A DNA stretch of 13,269 nt from Candidatus Brocadiaceae bacterium (GTDB lineage: Bacteria; Planctomycetota; Brocadiia; SM23-32): NCBI GenBank assembly GCA_003567495.1, contig PWZK01000373.1:1-13269 (forward strand), given 5' to 3'. How positions within the stretch are numbered: position 1 is the first letter of the stretch; each line of letters starts with the position of its first letter. The translations under genes and the position numbers were made by a program. Shown here piece by piece: positions 7,126-12,984 of this stretch. The notes beneath the pieces are model-generated. The model saw nothing but the letters and a program-made list of their open reading frames with translations, did no database searches and was not told where the DNA came from.

Positions 7126-7298
7126 AATCAACTCCCCAGCTCGGATTTTAAGGCTATTTCAGTAAAAAATGCACTTATGCAGGCGGGGACGACCGAGCTA
7201 CATGAGGCAAGCAATATCACAAACCCAACCCGGCTCACTGGACGCTTACAAACCAACATGCGTCGTTCTATACAGCCCACAAAGCATATCCGGCACGT
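7126..7298 (-). promoter_or_regulatory. Gap between rplI and dnaB: possible dnaB leader stem
   Basis: The minus strand carries a 7-bp inverted repeat, AGCTCGG (7193-7199) and CCGAGCT (7138-7144), whose 3' arm directly abuts the GGGGAG ribosome site of dnaB. A short TGCATAAGTGCA hairpin followed by six T (about 7165-7180) lies inside it and could be a weak terminator after rplI. I checked for a tRNA because GTAGCTCGGT resembles a D-arm, but no acceptor stem or T-arm fits. No small gene fits either: the gap is too short for rpsR. Confidence 0.3.
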
Positions 7299-7751
7299 TT
7301 ATTCTTCCATCTCGGTGACCCTTACCGTGATATGCACTTTTATTTCTGGCAACAGCATGACTTCAACCGGATAGTCACCTACGTTTTCAATCGGTTTGTC
7401 AAGCAAAATGCTGGAAGCACGGATGCCCTCGAAACCGCTTTCGGCCAGAATCCCGGCTATAATGTCGGAAGTCACAGAACCGAAAAGGTGGCCTGTATCT
7501 GTTGCGCGCTGCTCGACAACACACAGAAAACCTTCCAGATCCCCTGCCTGATTTCTGATACGCTGAACCTCGTCTTTTTCCCTCTGCTTGCGTGCGCGCC
7601 TGGCTGATTCCAGTTTCTGCATATTATCCGGAGTAACCGGCAGAGCTATTTCCTGCGGCAACAAATAATTGCGCGCATACCCGTCAGCCACATCCACAAC
7701 ATCGCCCAGGTCACCCAGGCTCTCCAGATCACGGTTAAGCAAAACTTTCAT
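7299..7751 (-). CDS. rplI: 50S ribosomal protein L9
   Basis: L9 binds 23S rRNA near the L1 stalk and limits frame slipping by neighbouring ribosomes. The 150-residue protein has the family length and form: an N-terminal globular domain with the signature MKVLLNRDLESLGDLGDVVDVADGYARNYLLP split over two strands and a loop, a long charged connecting helix (about 41-75, RRARKQREKDEVQRI), and a C-terminal domain containing LFGSVTSDIIAGIL and a VKVH-like strand (EIKVHITVRV). The ATG is supported by GAGG spaced 7-8 bases upstream. It starts 23 bp after the ssb stop, so the two are co-transcribed. The S18 gene that usually sits between ssb and rplI is missing. Confidence 0.97.
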   Translation of the reverse strand: MKVLLNRDLESLGDLGDVVDVADGYARNYLLPQEIALPVTPDNMQKLESARRARKQREKDEVQRIRNQAGDLEGFLCVVEQRATDTGHLFGSVTSDIIAGILAESGFEGIRASSILLDKPIENVGDYPVEVMLLPEIKVHITVRVTEMEE

Positions 7752-7774
7752 AATGTATCCTCATCGGTTAGTCG

Positions 7775-8233
7775 CTAAAACGGTATTTCGTCGTCCGAAA
7801 CGTCATAGCCCATATCTTCGGGATTTTTCTTCGATTCGGGTTCGCCGACGCCCTCGCGCGCCTTAGGCGAGCTGCTAGCGCCACCGGAGCGCTGATCGCC
7901 GCCTCGCGATCCGCCGATAAACTGAAAATTTTCCCCTATCACTTTCAGCTTGCTTCGCCTGCCATCGGAAGTCTCCCACTGGTCAAGCTGTAGACGGCCT
8001 TCAATAAAAATCGGATCCCCCTTTTTGAGGTATTCGCTTATCACTTCCCCCCTGCGCTGCCAGAAAGTGATATCCACAAAACACGTCTCTTCCTTTTGCT
8101 CCCCGTCACCGCTTTTGTAACGACGATTTATAGCCAATCCCAAATCGCAGACAGCGGTACCATTCGGAATATGACGCAGCTCAGGATCGCGGGTCAGATT
8201 CCCCATCAAAAACACCTTATTTACGTTCCCCAT
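7775..8233 (-). CDS. ssb: Single-stranded DNA-binding protein
   Basis: SSB coats single-stranded DNA during replication, repair and recombination and recruits partner proteins through its tail. The 152-residue product has an OB-fold domain (about 1-105) with the signature NKVFLMGNLTRDPELRHIPNG, the W/F residues that stack on DNA (FVDITFWQRRGEVI), and KLKVIGENFQFIGG at its end. A disordered linker rich in G, S, D and E follows, and then the acidic tip DDEIPF, which matches the partner-binding tip of bacterial SSBs. The ATG has GGAGG 8 bases upstream. The gene lies in the usual rpsF - ssb - rplI - dnaB order but is separated from rpsF by an unusually long 250-bp spacer full of repeats. Confidence 0.97.
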   Translation of the reverse strand: MGNVNKVFLMGNLTRDPELRHIPNGTAVCDLGLAINRRYKSGDGEQKEETCFVDITFWQRRGEVISEYLKKGDPIFIEGRLQLDQWETSDGRRSKLKVIGENFQFIGGSRGGDQRSGGASSSPKAREGVGEPESKKNPEDMGYDVSDDEIPF

Positions 8234-8309
8234 ATCGCAGGCCTCCCTGTCAAAAACTACGTTACTATCACACTAAAAACCTTTTTCACGTTCTTTAAAA
8301 GACTACGCG

Positions 8310-8333
8310 TTTTCAGAGACTCCGCTCTGAAAA
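8310..8333. repeat. Hairpin with ACTCCG loop (family member 1)
   Basis: Arms ttttcagag (8310-8318) and ctctgaaaa (8325-8333) are perfectly complementary around loop ACTCCG. A sister hairpin at 10354-10377 has the same length, the same loop except for one base, and paired changes in the stem. The flanking sequence lacks a T-run directly after the stem on either strand, so it is not a typical terminator. Confidence 0.8.
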
Positions 8334-8388
8334 CATGGCGCCTGTGGTCGATGTTGCGACATTAAGTGCCTATATCAGTATTTATCTG

Positions 8389-8407
8389 CCTGCCTGCTGC
8401 AGGCAGG
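8389..8407. repeat. Perfect GC-rich palindrome in the rpsF-ssb spacer
   Basis: Arms CCTGCCTGC (8389-8397) and GCAGGCAGG (8399-8407) flank a single central T, and each arm is itself a CCTG/CAGG-type tandem. It lies directly against the GTGGTTTACTGAGGACTCAC box. It could act as a transcription or RNA-decay barrier after rpsF, but no T-run follows. It resembles REP-type extragenic palindromes in form only. Confidence 0.8.
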
Positions 8408-8426
8408 TGGTTTACTGAGGACTCAC
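8407..8426 (+). repeat. Dispersed box GTGGTTYACTGAGGACTYAC, copy in rpsF-ssb spacer
   Basis: This 20-base stretch matches 74-93, downstream of lpxA, at 18 of 20 positions, and both differences are C/T changes. In both places TTAAGTGCC lies upstream of it in the same orientation, 19 bases away in one and 36 in the other. Confidence 0.75.
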
Positions 8427-8483
8427 CAGAAAAGATGCAGACTTTCACCCTGAAACATGCCTCCGCAAATTTTCCAGCGCGTC

Positions 8484-8915
8484 TCAGTTGTCTTCATTAG
8501 CCGCGACCGCTTCATCATCCGCCTTTTCGGAGGCATCATCAACTTTTTCTTCGGATTCTTCATCCTCCGGAACTTCTATGACCTCACCCTCTTCGCTGAA
8601 TAAGACCTCGCCCGGCGGCGGCATCTCTTCGGCCTTAATCAGGATAAAGCGCAACACCTGCTCCGACATCTGAAGAAGACGCCGTATTTCCGAAACAACC
8701 GCAGCGTCGGCTCGGAAATAAAAAAGTATGTATATACCGGACTTGACATGTTCGATCGGATACGCAAGCTCTCTCTCGCCCCATTTTTCTATACGTTCAA
8801 TGCTGCCTTCAAACCTGCCTATCAGTCCCGATACGTGGCGAATCACCTCGGGCAGACCTTTCTCCCCTACGGATGAATCCACCAGAACCATCGTCTCATA
8901 AAGTTTTTTGTCCAT
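8484..8915 (-). CDS. rpsF: 30S ribosomal protein S6
   Basis: S6 binds the central domain of 16S rRNA together with S18 in the small subunit. The chosen start is the ATG at 8915 (MDKKLYETMVLVDSS), giving 143 residues. The reading frame extends 57 codons further upstream, but that part overlaps pth and does not resemble S6. The fold signature is clear: YETMVLVDSSVGEKGLPEVI, a KWGERELAYPIEHVKSGIYILFYF segment that matches the conserved second and third strands, and a strand ending in RFILIKAEE. A disordered acidic tail of about 40 residues (E/D/A-rich) follows, longer than in most S6 proteins. It lies 88 bp after pth. Its partner gene rpsR, normally adjacent, is not in the window, and I see no clear S6:S18-type mRNA binding motif in the leader. 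Confidence 0.95.
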   Translation of the reverse strand: MDKKLYETMVLVDSSVGEKGLPEVIRHVSGLIGRFEGSIERIEKWGERELAYPIEHVKSGIYILFYFRADAAVVSEIRRLLQMSEQVLRFILIKAEEMPPPGEVLFSEEGEVIEVPEDEESEEKVDDASEKADDEAVAANEDN

Positions 8916-9003
8916 TGATTCCAGTTCCCCGTCGATTTTGTAAAACCACACAACAAACAAACGAAATTTCCACGCATTATTGCTTTTTTCAAAAACACCA
9001 TTC

Positions 9004-9579
9004 TCAGATATTCTTCCGGCCAAACCCGTTAAATCTTTCCATCGCAGCTTCCTCTCCCTCCGCGACCCAGCACAACGCCGCATCACGCGCCGCCGCGACT
9101 ACACGCTCCAGAACATTCTCCTCGGCCCGGGTAAAACGACCGAGTACAAACGCCCGCCCGGGCACACCGTCCGGAACCGGGCCTATGCCTATCCGCAGCC
9201 TGGCAAACTCCTCGGTACCAAGATTTTCGATCACCGACTGAAGTCCATTGTGACCGCCTGAGGACCCCCCCGGACGCACTCTTATCCGCCCCAGATCGAG
9301 ATTCAGATCATCTGAAACAACCAGCAAGTCCGCGGGCGTACAGTCCAACCCCCTCAGAAGCCTCCCAACAGCGATCCCGCTTCTGTTCATATAAGTCAGC
9401 GGCTTGAAAAGGCCAAAATCGCCCTTTTCGCCAAGAAGTCCGCTCCACTTTTCAGACTCATACAAGGGACCTACTTCCCGGGCTACCTCGTCGAGCACAA
9501 TCCAACCACAGTTGTGGCGTGTCCGTGCATACTTCTCCCCGGGGTTGCCGAGCCCTGTTATCAGCTTAGAAGGCGGCAA
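9004..9579 (-). CDS. pth: Peptidyl-tRNA hydrolase
   Basis: Pth cleaves peptidyl-tRNA released from stalled ribosomes and so recycles tRNA. The 191-residue protein has the family length and its motifs: ITGLGNPGEKYARTRHN at the N-terminus with catalytic H22 (E. coli His20), N65 in TYMNRSG, D90 in SDDLNLDLG (E. coli Asp93), and GGSSGGHNGL with H110 and N111. The residue before the catalytic Asp is Ser, where E. coli has His. The start is a TTG at 9579. A GGAGGAG site lies 11 bases upstream, inside the last codons of rplY, and no ATG exists before the GLGNPG motif. It follows rplY by 8 bp. rplY - pth - rpsF is a common order and also occurs in chlamydiae. Confidence 0.95.
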   Translation of the reverse strand: MPPSKLITGLGNPGEKYARTRHNCGWIVLDEVAREVGPLYESEKWSGLLGEKGDFGLFKPLTYMNRSGIAVGRLLRGLDCTPADLLVVSDDLNLDLGRIRVRPGGSSGGHNGLQSVIENLGTEEFARLRIGIGPVPDGVPGRAFVLGRFTRAEENVLERVVAAARDAALCWVAEGEEAAMERFNGFGRKNI

Positions 9580-9587
9580 ATTTAACG

Positions 9588-10262
9588 CTACTCCTCCGTT
9601 TCTTCCGCTTCGGTTTCTTCAACTCCTTCCTCTTCCTCTTCTTCACGGCCAATCAGCTCGGGTTCAGCCATGACATCCTCTCCAAGCAACTCTTCGTCCT
9701 CTTCGGTCACCATTTCCATCGGCGGCACGCAGGTCACCACAACCGAATCCACACCTTCCACGGCATCTACGCCTTCGGGGAGCTGAAGGTCGCCTATGCG
9801 AAGATCATCGCCTACGCCCAGCTCCGACACATCGACAGTTATATTCTCCGGTATATTGCCGGGCAGACACTCCACCGCAATCTCGTGCCTGACAAGCTCC
9901 AGCACTCCGCCCTCATCGCGCACACCGGCCGCCTCGCCCTTTGTTTCGACCGAGACAGACACCTCGACCTTTTCAGTCAGCGAAATCCGCCCGAGATCGG
10001 CGTGATATATATTATCACCCAAACTGTCATACTGCACTTCACGCAACTGAACGGGCGTATTTTCACCTTCCGTCTTGATGTTAAAGACAAGCGCGTGAGC
10101 GTTGAGAAGATCCTCAAGAACCTTTTCTTCAATACTCAACATTACATTTGGCTTGCCGCGTCCATACAAAATGGCCGGAACCTGACCCGACCGGCGCAGC
10201 CTCCGACAACTTCGCCTGCCGGCGTCCGTGCGCGCCAAAGCTTTTACTGTGGGAATGTCCAT
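9588..10262 (-). CDS. rplY: 50S ribosomal protein L25 (Ctc/TL5 type)
   Basis: L25 binds 5S rRNA in the large subunit. This is the long two-domain Ctc/TL5 form. From the ATG at 10262 it has 224 residues: an N-terminal L25 domain (about 1-90, with RRSCRRLRRSGQVPAILYG and the VQLREVQYDSLGDNIYHADL signature) and a C-terminal TL5 beta domain (about 95-185, with IAVECLPGNIPENITVDVSEL and VTCVPP at its end). A very acidic tail follows (EEEEEEGVEETEAEETEE). The upstream GTG at 10313 would add 17 residues without similarity. GGAG 10 bases before the ATG supports the shorter form. It is the first gene of the minus-strand run and faces away from the UDPGP gene. Its promoter should lie in 10263-10400, but I found no convincing -35/-10 pair. 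Confidence 0.94.
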   Translation of the reverse strand: MDIPTVKALARTDAGRRSCRRLRRSGQVPAILYGRGKPNVMLSIEEKVLEDLLNAHALVFNIKTEGENTPVQLREVQYDSLGDNIYHADLGRISLTEKVEVSVSVETKGEAAGVRDEGGVLELVRHEIAVECLPGNIPENITVDVSELGVGDDLRIGDLQLPEGVDAVEGVDSVVVTCVPPMEMVTEEDEELLGEDVMAEPELIGREEEEEEGVEETEAEETEE

Positions 10263-10305
10263 CGCGTCTGATCTCCAATAAGCTAAACCGCTTTTTCTAA
10301 AACAC

Positions 10306-10323
10306 CGGCTCACCGACGAGCCG
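10306..10323 (-). promoter_or_regulatory. Short stem in the rplY leader
   Basis: On the minus strand CGGCTC and GAGCCG form a 6-bp GC-rich stem around GTCGGT, followed by GTGTTTTAG, about 45 bases before the rplY ATG. It could be a weak attenuator or an autoregulatory RNA site. The stem is short and the T-run is interrupted, so this is tentative. Confidence 0.25.
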
Positions 10324-10353
10324 ATTAGTAAATATCCACAAGATAACTAATTC

Positions 10354-10377
10354 TTTTTCAAGACTTCGCTTGAAAAA
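10354..10377. repeat. Hairpin with ACTTCG loop (family member 2)
   Basis: Arms tttttcaag (10354-10362) and cttgaaaaa (10369-10377) pair perfectly around ACTTCG. Compared with 8310-8333, the stem bases change in pairs and the loop differs only by C to T, which suggests a common origin with the pairing kept. On the plus strand the stem is followed by A, on the minus strand it is preceded by T, so it is not a typical terminator. Confidence 0.8.
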
Positions 10378-10440
10378 AAAATTAATAAAACGACCACGAC
10401 AACGGCTACGCCTAAACGGCAAACGGCATAATTTTTTAGT

Positions 10441-10480
10441 ACATCGACAATTCGTTGTCAATGTACAGCACCCAAGCGCC
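10441..10480 (+). repeat. Repeat module, copy D: inverted repeat plus CCAAGCGCC
   Basis: ACATCGACAA (10441-10450), loop TTCG and TTGTCAATGT (10455-10464) repeat the element at 3218-3241. The one changed base gives a C-A mismatch in plus-strand RNA but a G-U pair in minus-strand RNA. CCAAGCGCC (10472-10480) follows after 7 bases, the same gap as in the copies at 3249 and 8362. Confidence 0.8.
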
Positions 10481-10583
10481 CGGCCCTTTCGGTAAAGGGG
10501 CACCTTCCTGTGCATTCGGGGATTTATCTTACCGCTAACTTTACCATATAAAGCAGGGCCTGTCAAATCGCAGGCCCGGTAAT

Positions 10584-10611
10584 TTGAAATTTATCCCGCA
10601 GGTGTTAAGAT
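10584..10611 (+). promoter_or_regulatory. Probable promoter of the UDPGP gene
   Basis: TTGAAA (10584-10589), a 16-base spacer and TAAGAT (10606-10611) form a reasonable sigma70-type promoter. Transcription would start near 10618, giving a leader of about 40 bases that holds AAGGAG (10645-10650), 7 bases before the ATG. The inverted repeat GGGCCTG/CAGGCCC ends seven bases before the -35 box and could be an operator, although nothing else supports that. Confidence 0.5.
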
Positions 10612-10657
10612 ATTGGGGAGTATATGAAAAAATGCGTTACTGATAAGGAGCCGACTT

Positions 10658-11902
10658 ATGAACAAAATCAATGAAAAGCAACTCAGGCCCAAACTTGAAA
10701 AATCGGGACAAAACCACATGATCGAGGCACTCGAACGCCTTCAGGGATGTGAAAGGAAAAATCTTGCCGCTCAACTACTCCGGATCGACCGGGAACTATT
10801 AAGCGAACTCCAGGCTGTTTTACGGAATCCTCCGCGCCAGAAACCGCTTGAAAAAATTGAGCCTGCACCCGTAAAGCGACTGCCTAAAACCGAAGAAAAA
10901 CCAAATGAAGCTATGGCGGTCGCCGAGAAGGGCAAAGTCGCACTCGAAAACGACCGAGTCGCCGCCCTCACCGTCGCCGGCGGACAGGGCACAAGGCTCG
11001 GGTTTGACGGACCGAAGGGAGCGTTCCCGATCATCCCGAAAAAAAATAAAAGTCTCTTTCACCTCCTGGCCGAAAAAATCTCTTCAGCAAGGAATCGCTA
11101 CCGCTGCCGGATGCCGTGGCTTATCATGACCAGCCCGAATAATGACTGCGCAACAAAAAAATTTTTTGAGAAAAATGATTTTTTCGGGATGGATCCAAAT
11201 TCCGTGCATTTCTTCACCCAAAATCTCAATCCCATACTCGGCCCCGGCGGGAAACTGGTTCTGGAGGAAGCCGACAGGTTGCTTATGGGGCCCGACGGCC
11301 ATGGCGGAGTTTTCGCCGCCCTGCAGTCAAGCGGGCTGATAGAAAAACTTGAAAGCGAGACTCTCGACCTGATAAGTTACTTTCAGGTCGATAACCCGCT
11401 TGTGACGGTGGCCGATGAACGGTATATAGGATATCACCTGATGGAAAACGCCGATTTTTCCTGTAAAGTAATACCCAAACGCGACCCATTTGAAGGACTC
11501 GGCGTAGCGGTGCTTAAAAAAGGCCGTCCGGCTATTATAGAGTATGTTGACCTGCCGGAAAAGATGGCCTGCGAAAAAAACGAAAACAACAAGCTAAAAT
11601 ACCGTTTTGGCAGCATCGCAATACATATCATCAACAGCCGGTTTGCGGGCGAGATGGCGGAAGCCACCGATGCCATGCCATGGCATGTGGCAGAGAAAAA
11701 TTACAAAATTCTCGGGCCCGGAGGAGAAAAAGAAGAGACGCGCTGCTATAAATTCGAGAAGTTCGTCTTTGATTGTCTCGAACATGCGCGCGGGTGCGCG
11801 TTCGTGGAGGTAGACAGGGAAAGCGAGTTTGCGCCGGTTAAAAACGCATCGGGGAAAGACTCGCCCGAAGAGTGCAGGGAAAAACTGCGGGCGCAGGGCT
11901 AA
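10658..11902 (+). CDS. UDPGP-family uridylyltransferase (UDP-GlcNAc/UDP-sugar pyrophosphorylase-like), C-terminus short
   Basis: This is a cytoplasmic nucleotidyltransferase that probably makes a UDP-sugar from UTP and a sugar 1-phosphate. It belongs to the eukaryote-like UDPGP type 1 family and not to GalU or GlmU. The signature VAGGQGTRLGFDGPKGAFPI starts near residue 107 (nucleotide-binding loop 108-115). PDGHGG (212-217) and FQVDNPL (242-248) match the uridine- and metal-binding motifs, and EFAPVKN (390-396) matches the conserved C-terminal strand. The first ~95 residues form the usual helical N-terminal part. The start is well set by AAGGAG at 7 bases. Proteins of this kind are usually some 40-80 residues longer. 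This one stops soon after FAPVKN, just where a sulfatase sequence begins, so the C-terminal domain seems lost. Sugar specificity (GlcNAc, GalNAc or glucose) cannot be decided here. It is probably active only if the tail is dispensable. Confidence 0.85.
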   Translation: MNKINEKQLRPKLEKSGQNHMIEALERLQGCERKNLAAQLLRIDRELLSELQAVLRNPPRQKPLEKIEPAPVKRLPKTEEKPNEAMAVAEKGKVALENDRVAALTVAGGQGTRLGFDGPKGAFPIIPKKNKSLFHLLAEKISSARNRYRCRMPWLIMTSPNNDCATKKFFEKNDFFGMDPNSVHFFTQNLNPILGPGGKLVLEEADRLLMGPDGHGGVFAALQSSGLIEKLESETLDLISYFQVDNPLVTVADERYIGYHLMENADFSCKVIPKRDPFEGLGVAVLKKGRPAIIEYVDLPEKMACEKNENNKLKYRFGSIAIHIINSRFAGEMAEATDAMPWHVAEKNYKILGPGGEKEETRCYKFEKFVFDCLEHARGCAFVEVDRESEFAPVKNASGKDSPEECREKLRAQG

Positions 11903-12984
11903 ACTGCAAATTTCATAAACATTCAACTAAACCGAATGTCCTTTTCATTAGTGCTGATCAGTTCCGGTTCGATTATATGGGCTGTGCAGGGGCCGATTTC
12001 TTAAACACACCGAATTTAGATCGTATTGCATCCCGGGGCATCCGCTTCAATAACTGCTATTCCAATTCCCCACTCTGTGTGCCGGCTCGTATCGGACTGG
12101 CCACGGGTATGCATCCCCGGAGAATCGGGGCTGTTGACAATTCTTCTTATCTCAGACCTGAACAAATCACCTATTATCAGCGTATGCGGGATGACGGATA
12201 CAGAGTAGGAGCAGTCGGCAAACTGGATCTGGCAAAACCCGACAGTTTTAACGGTCGTAACGGCGACCGCCCGTGCGTGTATCAGTGGGGGTTTACTCAT
12301 CCCGTGGAAATAGAAGGCAAAGAACATTCACTCCATCATCCACATCCCCATGGGCCATACGGCTTCTGGCTTCAGGAGCAGGGGATGTGGGGAAAATACC
12401 GCGAATTCGTAGTCGAAAACTGGAAAGAACCGGACAGGTGGATAACTCCCTCTCCGCTGCCTACAGATACCTTCCTGGACAGCTATCAGGGCATGAAGGC
12501 CCTTGAGTGGCTCGACAATGTACGTGAAGATTATCCCTGGCATCTGTTTCTCTCATTCTCCGGTCCGCACCAGCCGCACGACCCACCCCTTGAATTTGCA
12601 GACCGATACAAAGGGAAGGCGCTGCCTCCCGCCGTCCCCATCCCCGAATGGGACCCGCGTCCCAATCCAGAGGATCCAAAACTGAACCACGAATTTATCC
12701 AGCAGTGCAGAAGGATGTACTGTGCATATATAGAACTTATCGATCACTGGATAGGGCGGGTTCTCGACAAAATGGAAGCTGAGGGCCGGCTGGAAAATAC
12801 TTATGTGTTTTTCTCTGCTGATCACGGTGAGATGCTGGGTGATCTGGGGCGATTTAAAAAAAAGGTCCTCTACGAACCTTCGGCCCATGTCCCCCTCCTC
12901 GTCGCAGGGCCCGGAGTGCCGCGGGGAGAGGTGTCAAACGCACTTGTTGAACTTCAGAGTTCCGGAAGTGGTTATTATGTTTGA
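11872..12984 (+). CDS. Cys-type sulfatase, broken at both ends
   Basis: This belongs to the alkaline-phosphatase-like sulfatase family, which hydrolyses sulfate esters, often of sulfated polysaccharides, after the active-site Cys is converted to formylglycine. Numbered from the GTG at 11872, the match starts at KPNVLFISADQ (metal ligand D29). CVPAR at 69-73 fits the C-x-P-x-R formylglycine motif, followed by GLATGMHP. GKLDL, SFSGPHQPHDPP and SADHGEMLGD (metal ligands D317-H318), with KKKVLYEPSAHVPLLV, complete the catalytic core. Two oddities stand out. No start codon lies just before KPNVLF (the codon before STKPN is CAT), and the only in-frame start is a GTG inside the UDPGP gene without a good ribosome site. 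The frame also ends after NALVEL with QSSGSGYYV at 370 residues, whereas the family usually has 450-550 and continues with a DLxPT-type motif. No signal peptide is seen. A pseudogene or gene fragment is likely. Confidence 0.85.
   Translation: MQGKTAGAGLNCKFHKHSTKPNVLFISADQFRFDYMGCAGADFLNTPNLDRIASRGIRFNNCYSNSPLCVPARIGLATGMHPRRIGAVDNSSYLRPEQITYYQRMRDDGYRVGAVGKLDLAKPDSFNGRNGDRPCVYQWGFTHPVEIEGKEHSLHHPHPHGPYGFWLQEQGMWGKYREFVVENWKEPDRWITPSPLPTDTFLDSYQGMKALEWLDNVREDYPWHLFLSFSGPHQPHDPPLEFADRYKGKALPPAVPIPEWDPRPNPEDPKLNHEFIQQCRRMYCAYIELIDHWIGRVLDKMEAEGRLENTYVFFSADHGEMLGDLGRFKKKVLYEPSAHVPLLVAGPGVPRGEVSNALVELQSSGSGYYV

Larger units (their letters stand above)
8234..8483. other. 250-bp rpsF-ssb spacer holding the fullest repeat module (copy B)
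   Basis: rpsF and ssb are normally separated by a few bases, so a 250-bp spacer is unusual. In plus-strand order it contains: a 9-bp hairpin with loop ACTCCG (8310-8333), a degenerate ACAT...TCGATGT pair (8333-8354), TTAAGTGCC (8362-8370) after a 7-base gap, a perfect 9-bp palindrome (8389-8407), and GTGGTTTACTGAGGACTCAC (8407-8426). Each of these except the palindrome has a relative in another spacer of the window. The ssb ribosome site GGAGG is at about 8242-8246. I see no gene and no convincing promoter. Confidence 0.65.
10263..10657. other. Divergent spacer between rplY and the UDPGP gene
   Basis: This ~395-bp spacer separates two divergent genes and contains no convincing coding sequence. 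From left to right it has a 6-bp stem in the rplY leader (10306-10323), an ACTTCG-loop hairpin (10354-10377), an AC-rich stretch with repeated ACGGC (about 10398-10430), the ACATCGACAA/TTGTCAATGT inverted repeat with CCAAGCGCC (10441-10480), a CCCTTT/AAAGGG hairpin (10484-10499), GGGCCTG/CAGGCCC arms (10556-10577), and a promoter and ribosome site for the plus-strand gene (10584-10650). A possible 89-codon frame on the minus strand (10297-10566) runs through these repeats and looks like no known protein. Confidence 0.6.

Noticed and set aside
7165..7215. Possible tRNA (GTAGCTCGGT looks like a D-arm)
   Set aside because: No acceptor stem, anticodon arm or T-arm fits around it on either strand.
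8916..9086. 57-codon N-terminal extension of S6
   Set aside because: It overlaps the end of pth and shows no S6 similarity. The ATG at 8915 gives the normal S6 N-terminus.
10263..10313. 17-codon N-terminal extension of L25 from a GTG
   Set aside because: It has no similarity to L25, and the ATG at 10262 has GGAG upstream.
10297..10566. Minus-strand frame of 89 codons upstream of rplY
   Set aside because: It runs through several hairpins and repeats, is rich in Arg/Cys without domain character, has no ribosome site, and overlaps the likely rplY leader.
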